The notes under the pieces were generated by a model. The model was given only the letters and a program-made list of their open reading frames with translations. It ran no database searches and was not told the DNA's origin. The position numbers were made by a program, and so were the translations under genes. A stretch of 64,000 nt of DNA from Distichodus sexfasciatus (Eukaryota > Chordata > Actinopteri > Characiformes > Distichodontidae): the NCBI GenBank assembly GCA_032718565.1, contig JAVGVS010000025.1:2473020-2537019 (forward strand), written 5' to 3'. Below, one piece after another: positions 1-11,341 of this stretch; position 1 is the first letter of the stretch, and each line of letters opens with the position of its first letter.

Positions 1-103
1 GCGTTAAGGGTCTTGCTCAAGAACCCAGTAAAGGTAATGCTAGAGATAGGACTCGAACCCACAACCGCTTGGTACAGAGGCGAGTGTCCTAGCCGAGTGG
101 TAC
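1..103 (-). mobile_element. tRNA-derived SINE fragment (family S3), cut by window edge
   Basis: Read on the minus strand, this piece has a Leu/Ser-like tRNA head: an A-box-like stretch followed by a B box (GGTTCGAGTCC) near positions 48-59. It ends in the phrase GAGCAAGACCCTTAAC at the left edge. The same head occurs on the plus strand at 23830, with the tail intact. It is a retroposed SINE rather than a tRNA gene, because the sequence does not fold back into an acceptor stem and continues into SINE body. Confidence 0.65.
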
Positions 104-2445
104 ATATAACATGTACATATAACATGGAATGAGTATGTAAGAGTGAATGGCAGACCTCCTGTTAAATGGTAATGTAGTAATGACATGTAATGTTCTAGGC
201 TTTAAATGTAACAATCTAAAACTTGCGACTGGAATTTTGAATCAAAAGTCTACGATAGCATTCTGCAGCCACAAACCGTTCCATTAGGCAACACTGGTCA
301 GTTCTCTTGTGTTGTGAAGTGTTCTTAAGAAGAAATTCTTTTTTACAAATCCACTTGTGCAGTTTTCTTTAAGATTCATTAATGCTTTCTTATTTGAGAT
401 GTGTTCTTAAGTAAGAATAGAATCTATAAACGCTGAAACGCACTCTCATGCCAATTTTATTGCCTGCCTGTCATGCAAATTTATCAAATCTCAGCGTGTA
501 CAAAAACTTTGACATGGTGTGTATATATTCATTCCTAAACATCCTATTTCCATACATCTTACTATAATTGATGAAACTCTAGTTTTTAAATCTGTCTGCA
601 GAAGTGTCACACAGTTTTATGATCTCTTGATAATTCAAAAGCACTTTATATTAAATATAGGGCACTCGCTGGGGTTGGTACTACGACTCTGTTCCCTTTG
701 TCCCGCTACATTTGCTCTACACTTCAGTATTTTTACCTTAATTGGCTTGCGTCCCTCATTGACAAACAGCAGGGATCTTCTGGCCGAGTCTCCTCCTCGC
801 CGTCTCCTCGGTGTCATTGCGACTTGGTAATAGGCTTGGATGCCGCTCGTCCTCCAGAGAGCTCACTCCTGCTCCGCTGCCGGTGGACACTGGGGAGGAA
901 GCATGCTTTTCACAGGCTGTCTGGGCAATTTAAACCCGCCTCGGGCGTGTAGATATTACTCCCCGGTGACGCCGACGAAAATTAATGGAAATTGTTTTAG
1001 AGGGATCATTATTAACATTCTCCTTTGGATGCCCTTTTGATATAATGCTTTGGCTTCCATGGCCCCCCTCTGCCACACTCTGTTCATGTAGACATTCCTT
1101 CTGGGAGCAAAGATACGTGGTCTTCTTTGCATGAGCAAATATGAATTATTACACTCACCATTACCAATATTTTTGTCTGTATATCTCATTTCCCTTAGCT
1201 GTACATGATTGTTATTTCAGCTTAAACTTAACATGTTGTTCTAATATTTAATGTTTAAATTTCCATTCTTTGCTTTAAAGATGTTGTCTTTAGTATTTGT
1301 GTAACTTTGTAACTTGTAATTGTGTATTTGTTGTTGAAGTTGGTCATAAATTGTATTTTTACTGCTTTACTGTTAATTTCTTTGAGATAATTGTCATCCC
1401 ACAAGATACTGTAGCTACATGTTAGTATATATGAAGTGTGGTGGGCAATTTAATACACTTTTTATTATAAAATTAATTAATTGCCAAAGTTGTAAGCAAA
1501 AGCACAGAGCTCCCTTTTTGACTCACAGTAGGCAATAATATACATACTGCAAAATACATAATATTTTATCTAATCAATGATGAATTCCTTTTTCCTTCAA
1601 GTGGCAGAGTTCTACCCGAAGACACAAATGTACAGTACATGACAATGAACGAAAGATACTGCAGACTTTAAGCACGAATTGCTTATGCTAACATTTCATT
1701 TTTTCGTTGAGGGCGGAGTGTGACTTTAAGGCCAGACGAAGAGCAATCTGCCTTAGGCCTTTCAGGAAAGGAGTAAATATCAGTTACGCTCCCCCTGGCA
1801 ACAAGTATAATATTTAAATGTGGAGTAATAGAAATGACATTTTACAGTTAATTATGCAGCTGGTGACCTTTGCGATGTATGATTTTGATACTCCGGAACG
1901 TATGTTCATGGGGTTCACCTCTAATGAGAAATGTTTGACCCCATCACAAAGTAAGTGAGGTCAGATATGGTGGAGCTTACCTCTCACACTGGAGTTATCT
2001 TACTCGCTCAGCCATGATATACAAACACAAGTGTCAGGCTGATATAATATTACCCTAGCTGCTAGCTGTTCAGGAGCTAATGGATTCTGATACACTATAT
2101 TCCACCGAAATGTCACCGTCTGGAAGAGTTGGTTATTTTGTTGCTTATACTATACATATTCATATGGAGTTAATTCTGTTAAATTGTAGCTCTGTAGAAA
2201 TGTCATGATTTAAAAAATGGACAAATTGACCAAAAAAGACTCCAGGCCTTTCTTTCTCCATGTGTCATAAGAGTGTCACTGGTAGCAAGCGTATATGCCT
2301 ATGTTTCAGTTGGAAAATCATTACAATTTTTATTATTGGCTAATTTATTTAATGTTTTAAAAGGATGTGATTGGAAATGTTGTCAGCTAGAAACCCTACA
2401 CACTAAAATAACCTGAAGCATACTGGAAAAGTCACATAGATGTTA
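104..2445. other. Upstream flank, mostly unremarkable
   Basis: No gene is supported here. Around 290-450 there is sequence related to the TTGTTCTTAAG-type repeat seen again near 42.8 kb and 62.2 kb. Positions about 760-1120 form a GC-richer, non-repetitive patch that could be a regulatory element. The rest (1190-2440) is AT-rich with no long open frame, splice-flanked exon or recognisable repeat. Confidence 0.4.
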
Positions 2446-2449
2446 AAGT

Positions 2450-2625
2450 TAGTGATTATTTGTCATTGGGAACACAGCACAGCAAAATGTGACCTCTGGA
2501 TTTGACCCGTCTGTGAAGAAGCAGTGGGCAGCTGATGGCAGTTCATTAGTACCTCAGTGGTACCTTTCCCGGTCTGGGACTCCGATCACAGGGTCAATTC
2601 CTTAATCGTTACGCTACCAACTCCA
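2450..2625 (-). mobile_element. SINE family S2 copy
   Basis: This copy shares a distinctive body with at least seven other places in the window: a TGACCTCTGGATTTGACCC-like phrase, then AAGAAGCAGTGGGCAGC, then GTACCTCAGTGGTACC. It ends in a tRNA-like head on the minus strand (reverse complement of an A box near 2605-2620). The GAGTACCTTGCTCATG part of the body is shortened compared with the copy at 44.3 kb. Confidence 0.6.
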
Positions 2626-5620
2626 CAGTTGTGGTTGCTTGTTGTTTCATGTAGGGAACTCTGGAGGAACTGGAAACCTTCCTATATAGACTATATTATA
2701 GACTACCAATGAAAAGGTTTTGCACAGAACAGGTTTGTAGCAATTTTCCATTAATTTCATAAACTGCAGGTTTAATCCTTGTTGAACACTTGAAAGCTGT
2801 TTCTATACATTAAACTGCACTAAACTATAAATTAAACTGTAAATTAAAATATGTAACATGGAAAGAGTATATAACCATGCATGTCTGATGTCCTATTATA
2901 ACTGGTTGTGTGGTGATGGCAAAGTGACTGGAATTTTTGCAACACACTCACTAGGCAGCCATTCTTTATGCACCTTTGCGAACATTGCTTGCTTATGAAA
3001 GGTTCTCAAATGGTGAACATACTGTAAGTGTACATATTTGTGAGCAAAGAATATTGAGTGTATTTTAGCAAATATTAAATGAGTAACATACAACTGTATT
3101 AAATCCCCAAACTTTTGATTTGTAGTGTATATTGGCTTCATAAACGTAGTTTAGGAGTGAACGTTGCTGTGTGGTCCACTTGTGCGTTCTTTGTATTAGT
3201 AATGTGAATTTGGTTGTCTGCACTGGCTTCAGAGAGGATGTATTTATTTATTTGTGTTATTCCATTTTCTTTTGTGGTTGTTTGCAGTGTCATCACATGC
3301 TGCTTATTTGAAAACAGTGAATCAAAGCATGTCATGAGAAAATGGATCACTTCAAAGCACGTGAAGTGGCAGAAGCACAATGGACAGTATGAATATTTAT
3401 TAAAATATTGCTAGACCTTTGGAGGGGGGGTTTGCTATTTTTTTTCCTGAGGTTTGACAGATTTTTGGCCATAATTTAAAATGTAGAAACATTACGCATT
3501 AGTCATTTTGAATTTAACAGTAAGCCTACAACACTGTGCAAAAGTCTAGAACTACTCCTCATTTCATGTTTTTCATTTCAGATTTATATTTCATTATATT
3601 TCTCTTCTTTCCTTTTGTTTCTTAAAGTAGCCTTGAGGAATAGTATTGTAATGTACCTCCCAATGGTCAATGTACCGATTGCCACATTTTAATACTCAAG
3701 ACTTCTGACTTCTGAGAGAGAGAGAGAGAGAGAGAAAAAGAGACATCTCTTTGGCAGATATTGTGCCACGCTCTTTTTTGACTGAAGGATAATCTTATTA
3801 CTCAGCCGTGCTTTGTTTTCATGATGCTCTTTTAACTTCCTATTAAAACATTTCACTGCAATGAAAGTTCTACATTTGTACAGCTACGTAATTAAGGTAT
3901 TATTAAAAAAACTCATGCCATTTGTCAAAAGATTATGAATTTTATCCACAGAATTATAGCCTAGCAGAAGTCCATGAAACTCTGGACTTCTCTTCCATTA
4001 TTCTGCACACTGTTCAAGCTCATTAGTACAGAAAGAACATTTATCATGCCAAAAGCCTTTGTTGTAAAAAAAAAAAATGACAGGATAGCATTTAGGCTAT
4101 TCATTCTCTTTTTGGTTAGGGCCCTTTCAGTGATGGTCCATTTAAAGATATGTGGACTGAAAGACAGACTGAGCAGCTGATTGTCCATTACTTCAGGGTT
4201 GGCCATATTCAGACGCTTGAAGCGGATAAATCCTTCACAGTTCTGCAAGCATAGATCCTATGATTCATTTAAAGTACGAAGGCATTACTTAATGTCCGCC
4301 GGAGAATATGATGAATTTTCTGCCCTATGCAGTCTGTGATGCCCACTAAGACGCTCTTATTCTCACTTGTATAAGACATGCCAACTGCACAAAAGTAGCT
4401 CAAGCTATAAAATTAGATGAAGTGCTAATATATCATGAAGCAAACTGAAATTCTGTCAGATATGTTATCAAAAAAAAGTAAAAACAGAAAAGCTTGTATT
4501 ACGCATATTCTCAGAAGAAAATGTATGAGTTTTCAACACTCCTCCAACCCCCGACTGCAAATTGCTTGGTCATGGTACAATCTGTACAATCACAAATTAC
4601 ATGGTAGCTGCACTTGTTCCCTTTGCATACTGCAATTAAAGCTTGGAACCTAGAAACCAAAACCCTTGAAATTAGAATACCTAAAACCTGCGCACCAGTT
4701 GGTCTAATACTCCAAAAGAGCTGTGCATTAGAGCTCTTTTTAAGAGATGAGTGAAAGCTTTTATTATTAGACATGTTGACAGAATAGGCACAGGAAAAAT
4801 AAGATGTTGTTTTGCTTTTACTCCATTTAAAAATAAAAGGTCTTTGTAATTACTACCCTCATGCAAATGCTAAAACAGAATTATGACTTATATTATGATC
4901 TGAAAGCAGATCTCAAAAGAGAATTGTTCCGTACATTTTTATTGTATATATTGGGTTTGTTGGCAAAAATATATATGATTTAAGCCTTTACTTACTACAA
5001 CGGTTTATATGTTTTGCATGAGGACCAATGAGATCATAATCATATTCAATGAGATCTTTTGTATTCATAGATTATTCCTGTTTTAGTTCTTTTTACCTGA
5101 ATTGTACATATTCTACATATTTTTAAGAATCTTCAGTTGCTCATATCTACATATTATGTGTATAAATCATACCTACTCAGCAGTGTGAGAGCCAAAATAC
5201 TGCAGCTCTTAAGCAGAATAGGTGCTTAAGATCCAAAACAGCTTGGAGTCTCTTCTCTTCTTGACAAGATTCCGTTTGGAGAATAAGAGAGTACAGACAG
5301 TTAGACCTGAGACAACTATGAAGCATCAGGTAATAAAGGAAGTCAGACGAGAGTTTTCAGAGCTGTGCGTCAGAATGAAATGGGAGTTATTCTATGAAAT
5401 AGGGGTTATTCCAATGCCAAAGATTTCGGCATGGAGCCATGGTTTTATGTTGCAATTAGCACATAGTAGATCAAGGCGTGGAATGGTGCATAGAGATAGT
5501 TTTGAGTGCATCAATCACAGGGATTATACAGAGGCTGAACAGGGAGCTGGTCTAAAGTTTTAATTGAAGGGGTAGTGCCGGCACTTTAAATGCTGCAAGA
5601 AGCAAAAGGTAAACGTTTTG
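2626..5620. other. AT-rich flank with a short (GA)n run
   Basis: No gene is supported. A (GA)n microsatellite lies at 3714-3735. The open frames in this stretch are short and overlap in several frames without codon bias. The 113-codon frame at 5222-5563 has no recognisable domain. I see nothing else of note. Confidence 0.4.
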
Positions 5621-5639
5621 TTAAATGCATTTATTAACC

Positions 5640-5862
5640 CAGCTGCCTAATCTCAGTATTTCACTGTTTTTGATGTTGCTTTTACCTATACTTTTATTGG
5701 TCCTTTTTATATTTACTTTTATTGTATTTAAATAATATTTTAATACTATCATGTATATTGCACCTTTAATGCACTTCTGTAAAGCACACTGAACGACTTC
5801 TAGGTATGATAATGTGCTATATAAATAAACTTGTCGTGACTTGTCATGACTTGTCATGATTG
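5640..5862 (+). mobile_element. Probable LINE-type 3' end
   Basis: The stretch ends with a phrase typical of fish non-LTR retrotransposon 3' ends: TAAAGCACACTGAACG, then GTGCTATATAAATAAAC. It finishes in three tandem copies of a ten-base unit related to TTGTCATGAC (5831-5860). No reverse transcriptase coding is present, so this would be a 5'-truncated copy. The family is not identified. Confidence 0.45.
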
Positions 5863-8005
5863 TGTTCTTGTTGGTTCTCGGACGTCTTAGTGAACAAACA
5901 CCTTTGCTATTTATGTAGATAAATGTTATTTTCTTTCATTTTAAAGCTGCATTTCAATCTTGTTCCTGCACTAATATTACAGTCCATGTGAAACTGAGCA
6001 GTTTGTGGCCAGTTCAGTCACTATTTTTAAAGATCATCATTGCTTGCTGTCACTATTTTGAGCCGTCCAAAGCTTCTAATGATCATGTTATATGAGGCAA
6101 GACACTTAAGAAACAGCAATGCTAAATACACTGACATGTATCAGCTAATTATTATTGCATTTCAAGCCTGTGTATGCAGAAATATAACTCCTCCACATTG
6201 CTGATACCCTATTATGTCACCGCTGACTATAAATACTCAGATATCAAAGAACACGGTAGATAATCATGTAGTTTATTTAGTTGCATGCTTGGCTTTTTGT
6301 GCTTCCTCTATACTTAAACTATACTGAGACCTGTACAGGTAAAGGAAGTTCAGAGGTGCATGGAAGTTTTGTGTTTTCAGATCTTAGAACTAATGTTGTG
6401 ATGTAGTGATTGAGTGGTCAGTTTGCTGATGTGTAGCCAGCAGCATTTTTGCAGAAGAAAAGTGACCCCCACCTTCACCAACAGTCACATCGAATTATCC
6501 ACTTGGTTCGTAATATTATCAGATGAGTCGTCTGTGTGTAATTACAATATCTGTGTCTTGTTGGATCCATTATGGCGACAAAAGGTCTTCGCAATCAGGC
6601 ACTTGGGTTGAATAATGAGAAGCATACTTGACTTTCATTGAGAGATATTTCCCAATCTGATGCCATTATGGCACACAAAGGCTTGAATGCCAGACAAGCA
6701 GCGCTAGGTGGCTATATGGGCCATGAAGAGGTGCTTTACTCTCAACCAATAACATGCCCCACTAAGTTTTGCCAACTTTATCTGCCTTGTAGCTGCTCTC
6801 TACATAAAATGAACAAATAACATGAGCATCTGTAGTGTGATAAAATAATAGCACAGTGTCAATATGTAAAAGGTAGAGTCTTTCATTTTTTAGCAGACCT
6901 CTTCAGATGTGTGTGTGTGTTGAGAATGCAGAAGAAAGCAGCCTTTGTGTTAAATAAGCAGGCGTTAATTAAGGTCAAATTTTTGTTTGTCTATATTTTT
7001 CAATTTTTTTTCAATTTGCTTTCTGAAGTGAGTCCACGCTAAGAAAGAAAGTAGGTGTGTTTCCAAAAAATTTCTTTTTGGTAGATCTTAAGATTGACAC
7101 TGTACTTTGATCTTTAGAACAGCACAAACAGATACCTTGTTATCTTCATTCAAACAAATCAGAATATCCAGCGTGTTAGAATGTGAAGTTTAAGGAGAAA
7201 AGAAATACACACTCGTTCTCTTTGTATGGTTCTGTAAAATTCTGACATATGACATTCGGGCTATAGCGGTAGCATTCCATTAGCTATTCTTTTAAAGGAA
7301 GTCAGGCGGGCGTAATTTCCAATAATCTGTCAGAGAAATGGAGAGCAGCATACTTTTACTTTGAAAGTTCTATTCAGTTTTCATCAATGAGGTAACTCGT
7401 GCTGGAGTTTCAAGGATTAAATGACAAAAAGGCAGCCGAACGCGCTTCAAATGGAAGTCATCTGAAAATTGCGTTAAATTATATCTAAACGGAAAAGAAG
7501 CTTTCTCCAATTTATGCACGGAGTGTGAACAGAAGTGTGCCGAAATTGCTGTGGTCAATCAGTCATTCTGCTAATTATTCTCCTACTTATTCATCCTATC
7601 CACTCATGGAGCACTTATTTACATCCTGGTTATTGCTAGTTCGCCCCGTTCCAGCCTGTCTATAGAATATTGACAGAGAATATGAGAATATTTCCCTTTA
7701 AACAGTCGTTGAAAGCAAAACTGCGCTTGGAGTTTATCTAATTTATCGGATGTTGCTATGTGCGGAATTGTGTGCGCTCTGCTCAAAACTCATATATGAT
7801 TGGTGTATCCATTGTGCGTCTTTATCTGAAAGAAAGAAAAAAAATAACTATTAAAAGAAACTATAAAAATGCATGTGTATAGTCCTGAACCTTGTAATGC
7901 CGAAAGCTTAGAGCTTGCCTGTGAATGTTAGCAATGACTGCCGGCAAGTTCTTACCATTAAGTTTTCACATCAAAGGGATTTAGTTAAATTCAGCACAGA
8001 CAGTT
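5863..8005. other. Flanking sequence, possible regulatory patch at 7230-7560
   Basis: No gene is supported. Positions 7230-7560 are free of obvious repeats, have mixed composition and read like conserved non-coding DNA, but conservation cannot be tested here. The remainder is AT-rich sequence with nothing recognisable. Confidence 0.3.
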
Positions 8006-8009
8006 AAAA

Positions 8010-8165
8010 GTGGGCTCACTGTGGATCTTGTAAATGCAGTCTTTGAGTTGTGCCTCTCGGGGGACACTTCACACACTCCTCCGGAGCGGGCCTCTGTGAA
8101 GAGTCGAGCCAATGACAGGCATCAGGAAAACTCCACTCTGCACCGTTGGAGCCATTGGGAGCAGG
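8010..8165 (+). other. Possible upstream non-coding exon ending in a strong splice donor
   Basis: A moderately GC-rich stretch ends in GGAGCAG followed by GTAAGTG at 8166, a near-consensus vertebrate splice donor. It lies about 3.2 kb upstream of the arid1b start codon. It could be an untranslated first exon of arid1b or of a non-coding transcript, or a chance match. No matching acceptor before the coding exon was identified. Confidence 0.2.
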
Positions 8166-8444
8166 TAAGTGTTTTCTGACTGAAGCCTTTCTCCTTTTTT
8201 GCTTTCTCTCCCTCTCCATTCACCTTTCCCCTTTCGCATATCTGTACCATATATGTATGATATCTCTTCTCCATTGTCCTCGTGAAAGCTTTGCACTTTT
8301 GTGTTGCGCTTACTTATGCATCGCATTTACTATGATTTGCTCGATCGGAGAGCTCTATATAGAAGAATAGAAGCGATAGAAGCTTTTTCTGTGGCATTGT
8401 GTGGTATGCATTTTAGAGTATATATTGTAGAGCATGGCTGGCCT

Positions 8445-8445
<1 letters not shown>

Positions 8446-8476
<31 letters not shown>
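8446..8476. repeat. (TC)n microsatellite
   Basis: An uninterrupted run of TC dinucleotides leads into pyrimidine-rich sequence to about 8512. It explains the R/E-rich and S/L-rich open frames that overlap it on both strands. Confidence 0.9.
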
Positions 8477-8480
<4 letters not shown>

Positions 8481-8639
8481 CTTCCCCTCTCTCTCCCCCT
8501 CACCCTCCCTCCCGGAGGCTGCCGTCCCTCTCCGTCTCCCAGGCCTCTCTTGCAGCCTCTCTGCCTGTCCTTGCACACTGATCAATGCAAATGCTGTTAT
8601 TTAGCCAAGCCTGAAATTAAAAGGCTTCAGATCAATTGG

Positions 8640-9200
8640 ACGCACTTACACACAGCAAGGTGGACTCATGACAGCCCCGTCTTGTCTTGCTTGTGTGTAT
8701 GTGCGTGTGGTATGACTCATAAGGCGATCTGAAAATACCGTACACACACACCCACACATGCATTTATCACATAGCTGTAGCAGGGAATGCACGCCCATAT
8801 TAAAGGAGTGTTTATGTTTGTGAAAATAGTGTTTATGCCTTGTTTGTGCTGTTTGCACACAGATGCAGTACGTGGATCCACACCCGTTTTTGCACAGACA
8901 TGCGCAAGCGAGCGAGTGAGCGAAAACATACACACACTCTGGTGCAGTGCTGGCGAAGAGGGCTTCAGTGCACACAGAGCTTTTTTGAGCTGACCCACTT
9001 TCTGTGCCTGGCCGAGTGTGTGCTGCAACTCCTGCTGGGGAGATCCCTGCAGATCCCCCTCCACCAGCCTCCGCGGCCCTCTGACACGCAGGCATGGTGG
9101 CATGTTCACCCCCCAAACACACAGACACACATAAACACACACCCCTGGACCCCAGCTCCTCACAATGCAATCACGTCCCTCACACATTAGTAGAGACGCA
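8640..9200. repeat. CA-rich low-complexity region
   Basis: Scattered short CA/TG runs (for example 8741-8760 and 9116-9142) dominate. They keep several frames open on both strands up to 175 codons, but the peptides are cysteine-, histidine- and threonine-rich products of the repeat rather than proteins. Confidence 0.6.
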
Positions 9201-10180
9201 CAAAGCCATCCATATTCATACACGCAAATACAGTATATTAGCATCTCCTTTGTGGACCATCAATGTTTTCCCCCCCAAACTGCACTGTTCCTATCTGTTT
9301 TTCCTGCCTGCAGTCCACTACTTAGAAAGTGCAAAGCCTTTCATATTACAGTTGCCTTAAATTTTTGTTGCGGTCCTGATGCTTACAGTTATAAATTAAA
9401 CATACATGCAAATGAGGTAAGCCATTGTTCTTTCCTATTCAAATGGATCGGCATGCCTCTGGATTAAATCAGGTACACTGGAGTGTGCTCATTGTCTATG
9501 TCACCATGGAACTGGCTGCAAGGAGCAACTCCCGCAGTACAAACGCTCACAATATACAGACTAATACTGAAAATTAATAACTTGGAACTATTCTGTCTTT
9601 GGCGCATTGGGATCAGATTAAGTCTCTGTACTAAGGGGTTTAAGACATAAATCAGTGTTTATATATTGTCTTTCTCACTTGTAATTTCACAATTCCACCA
9701 TTAGTGGTCTTTCCAGCTCAGGAAACCACTGACAGTGGAAGTCAGGCATAAGTGTAAAGCATTGAATACAGCAACAGAACTCCATCTTGGCGTTTTTTTT
9801 TTTTTGACTCAACAGAAAAACATGGAATATAAAATAATCAACCAAAAATCTGTTTTCCTAGCTGTTTTGGTAAAGTATACACCTAATATACTGCTGTACA
9901 GATTGCCAGGCCTAAACAGGAACAAACAGAGAGAAACAATAGTGGACATTAATGCCTTTATAATTGTAAATGAAACATGTTAATAAAATGATTTTTATAT
10001 GATTTTGGAGAGTTTTCAATTCTATATATTCATTAAATGTCAGAACTGGAAGATGCGAGTAGGCATAGATATGAAAATGGATACAAAACGTCTTTATATA
10101 TGCCAACTTTCCAAAAAGCCATTCACAGGGATTTAGTTGATTGAACCGGAAGGTGGTAAATGCAAATGAACTGCCTTCAG
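9200..10180. other. Non-genic flank before the promoter zone
   Basis: AT-rich sequence with a poly-T run near 9790-9803. No repeat family or exon-like unit is recognised. Confidence 0.35.
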
Positions 10181-10189
10181 AATGACACT

Positions 10190-10320
10190 CCGCCACTTTA
10201 AAGGCGAGGCGCGTGATCTCCGCGCGCCCGGGAGACTCTCTGCTCGCCGTAGCGCGCTGCTCGAAAGCTACCGCGGGAAGTATAAATAGGCCCTAAACAG
10301 GATTGAGGTGCTAGAGAGGA
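10190..10320 (+). promoter_or_regulatory. TATA-containing promoter candidate in a small GC-rich patch
   Basis: A CpG-rich patch (10198-10280, with repeated CGCGCG and CCGCGG motifs) is followed directly by TATAAATAG at 10281-10289, the usual order for a TATA-type core promoter. A start site would be expected near 10310-10320, about 1 kb before the arid1b ATG. It could start an arid1b 5' UTR or a separate non-coding RNA. The box is seen directly; its use is inferred. Confidence 0.35.
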
Positions 10321-10435
10321 CGAACACAAATCCTGAAATGGAGTTTACAATTACACTTCCACAATTAAACGCTTTAAATTACGTGTTGACTCACCAGAAA
10401 GATTCACTGCAAAAAAGCAGAGCTAAACATCGTCT

Positions 10436-10515
10436 GATTAAATTAGATTCAACTTTACTGTCATTGTACAAGTATAACAAAATGCAGTTTAGCATTTAAG
10501 CAGATAGCGCGTGCA
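10436..10515 (+). repeat. Fragment of a dispersed fish repeat
   Basis: The phrase AGATTCAACTTTACTGTCATTG, followed by a GTACAAGTATAACAAAATGCAG-like stretch, matches a motif I associate with a common interspersed repeat in teleosts. The family is not named, and the assignment rests on memory of the motif only. Confidence 0.35.
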
Positions 10516-11166
10516 AAAAGTGTAACGGCGAATTAAATAAATACTCTTAATATTCAAGATGCTTTAATAGTCACAAACATAGATGTACAACATTTAGTAA
10601 AATGTAAGCCTATTCAATTCTAAAACTGTTTAAAATGAGGTTAAAAAATACATCAAATAGAATGCTGATCTGTGTATATTGAACATGTACAAACGGTTGC
10701 CAAAAATAAACATTAATGCAACACTTAAAGCCATTTGTGTACAATGTGTGTATTTTTCAAGTTATATCTCCATCTCTGTCTCTGTATTGAGTATATTACA
10801 TATGTCAGTCAGCATAAACAATCCCCTATGTTTACAAGGAAATGATCCACAAATTTTGTTAGCATTTGAGGTTTTTAGTGTTGGTTAGGAAAGCTACATT
10901 TACTATGTTTGTCTCTAGATTAGTCTTTGGTTCATTTTCTAGGTGTCCGCTCACGGATGAGTCCTTGCTAAATTCCAGTTCGGGTTTTGCGGGAGACCGG
11001 CGGAGAGGCGGTTTGGGACGCAGCCCGTTCGCGCTGTTGGTACTCGGTCTCCTGCCACGCTGAGGCAGAGCGGCTTCGGCAGACGCGCTTTACCCATATC
11101 CGGGTTGGAGAGAAACGGGGCAAAAGTTTCAATTTAAACCTGGAGCAAAACTTTGCACACGAAGCC

Positions 11167-11202
11167 ATGCTGACAAGCACGACCGGGAAGCGGTCGTTTT
11201 AA
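11167..11202 (+). promoter_or_regulatory. Upstream ORF, 11 codons
   Basis: An ATG at 11167 opens a frame of 11 codons that ends at TAA 11200-11202, about 140 bases before the main start. Such uORFs often dampen translation of the main frame. Whether it is in the mature mRNA is not known. Confidence 0.35.
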
Positions 11203-11326
11203 TTTCGGATACTACGGTAGAAAGAGGAAACATACGAATTGCATTGTTTGTTGCTTCTGACAATATTTATTTTTTGATCCCTCTCATTTATTTTTTTGCG
11301 TGCGCGTTGGAAGACGCCGCCCGGGG

Positions 11327-11338
11327 ATGTCGGAGTGA
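11327..11338 (+). promoter_or_regulatory. Minimal upstream ORF (Met-Ser-Glu-stop) just before the arid1b start
   Basis: ATG TCG GAG TGA lies in the same frame as the main ORF and ends three bases before the arid1b ATG at 11342. The first ATG has G at -3 (context GGGGATGT), so some ribosomes could use it. The spacing is very short for conventional re-initiation, so leaky scanning would be the likelier route to the main start. Confidence 0.45.
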
Positions 11339-11341
11339 GCG

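Larger units (their letters stand above)
10930..11341 (+). promoter_or_regulatory. arid1b: arid1b CpG-rich 5' UTR / proximal promoter
   Basis: CpG density rises sharply here compared with the AT-rich flank and stays high through coding exon 1, as expected of a CpG-island promoter for a broadly expressed chromatin gene. Two short upstream ORFs lie in this stretch. An in-frame TGA at 11336-11338 sits just before the arid1b ATG, so the coding sequence cannot start further upstream in this exon. The transcription start site is not visible from sequence alone. Confidence 0.6.

Noticed and set aside
5222..5563. 113-codon plus-strand frame as a retroelement gene
   Set aside because: No reverse transcriptase, endonuclease or transposase motif is visible, and the frame is isolated.
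8646..9244. Two overlapping minus-strand frames of 174 and 175 codons
   Set aside because: They overlap in different frames across CA-rich sequence, are Cys/Val-rich repeat products and lack splice or promoter context.
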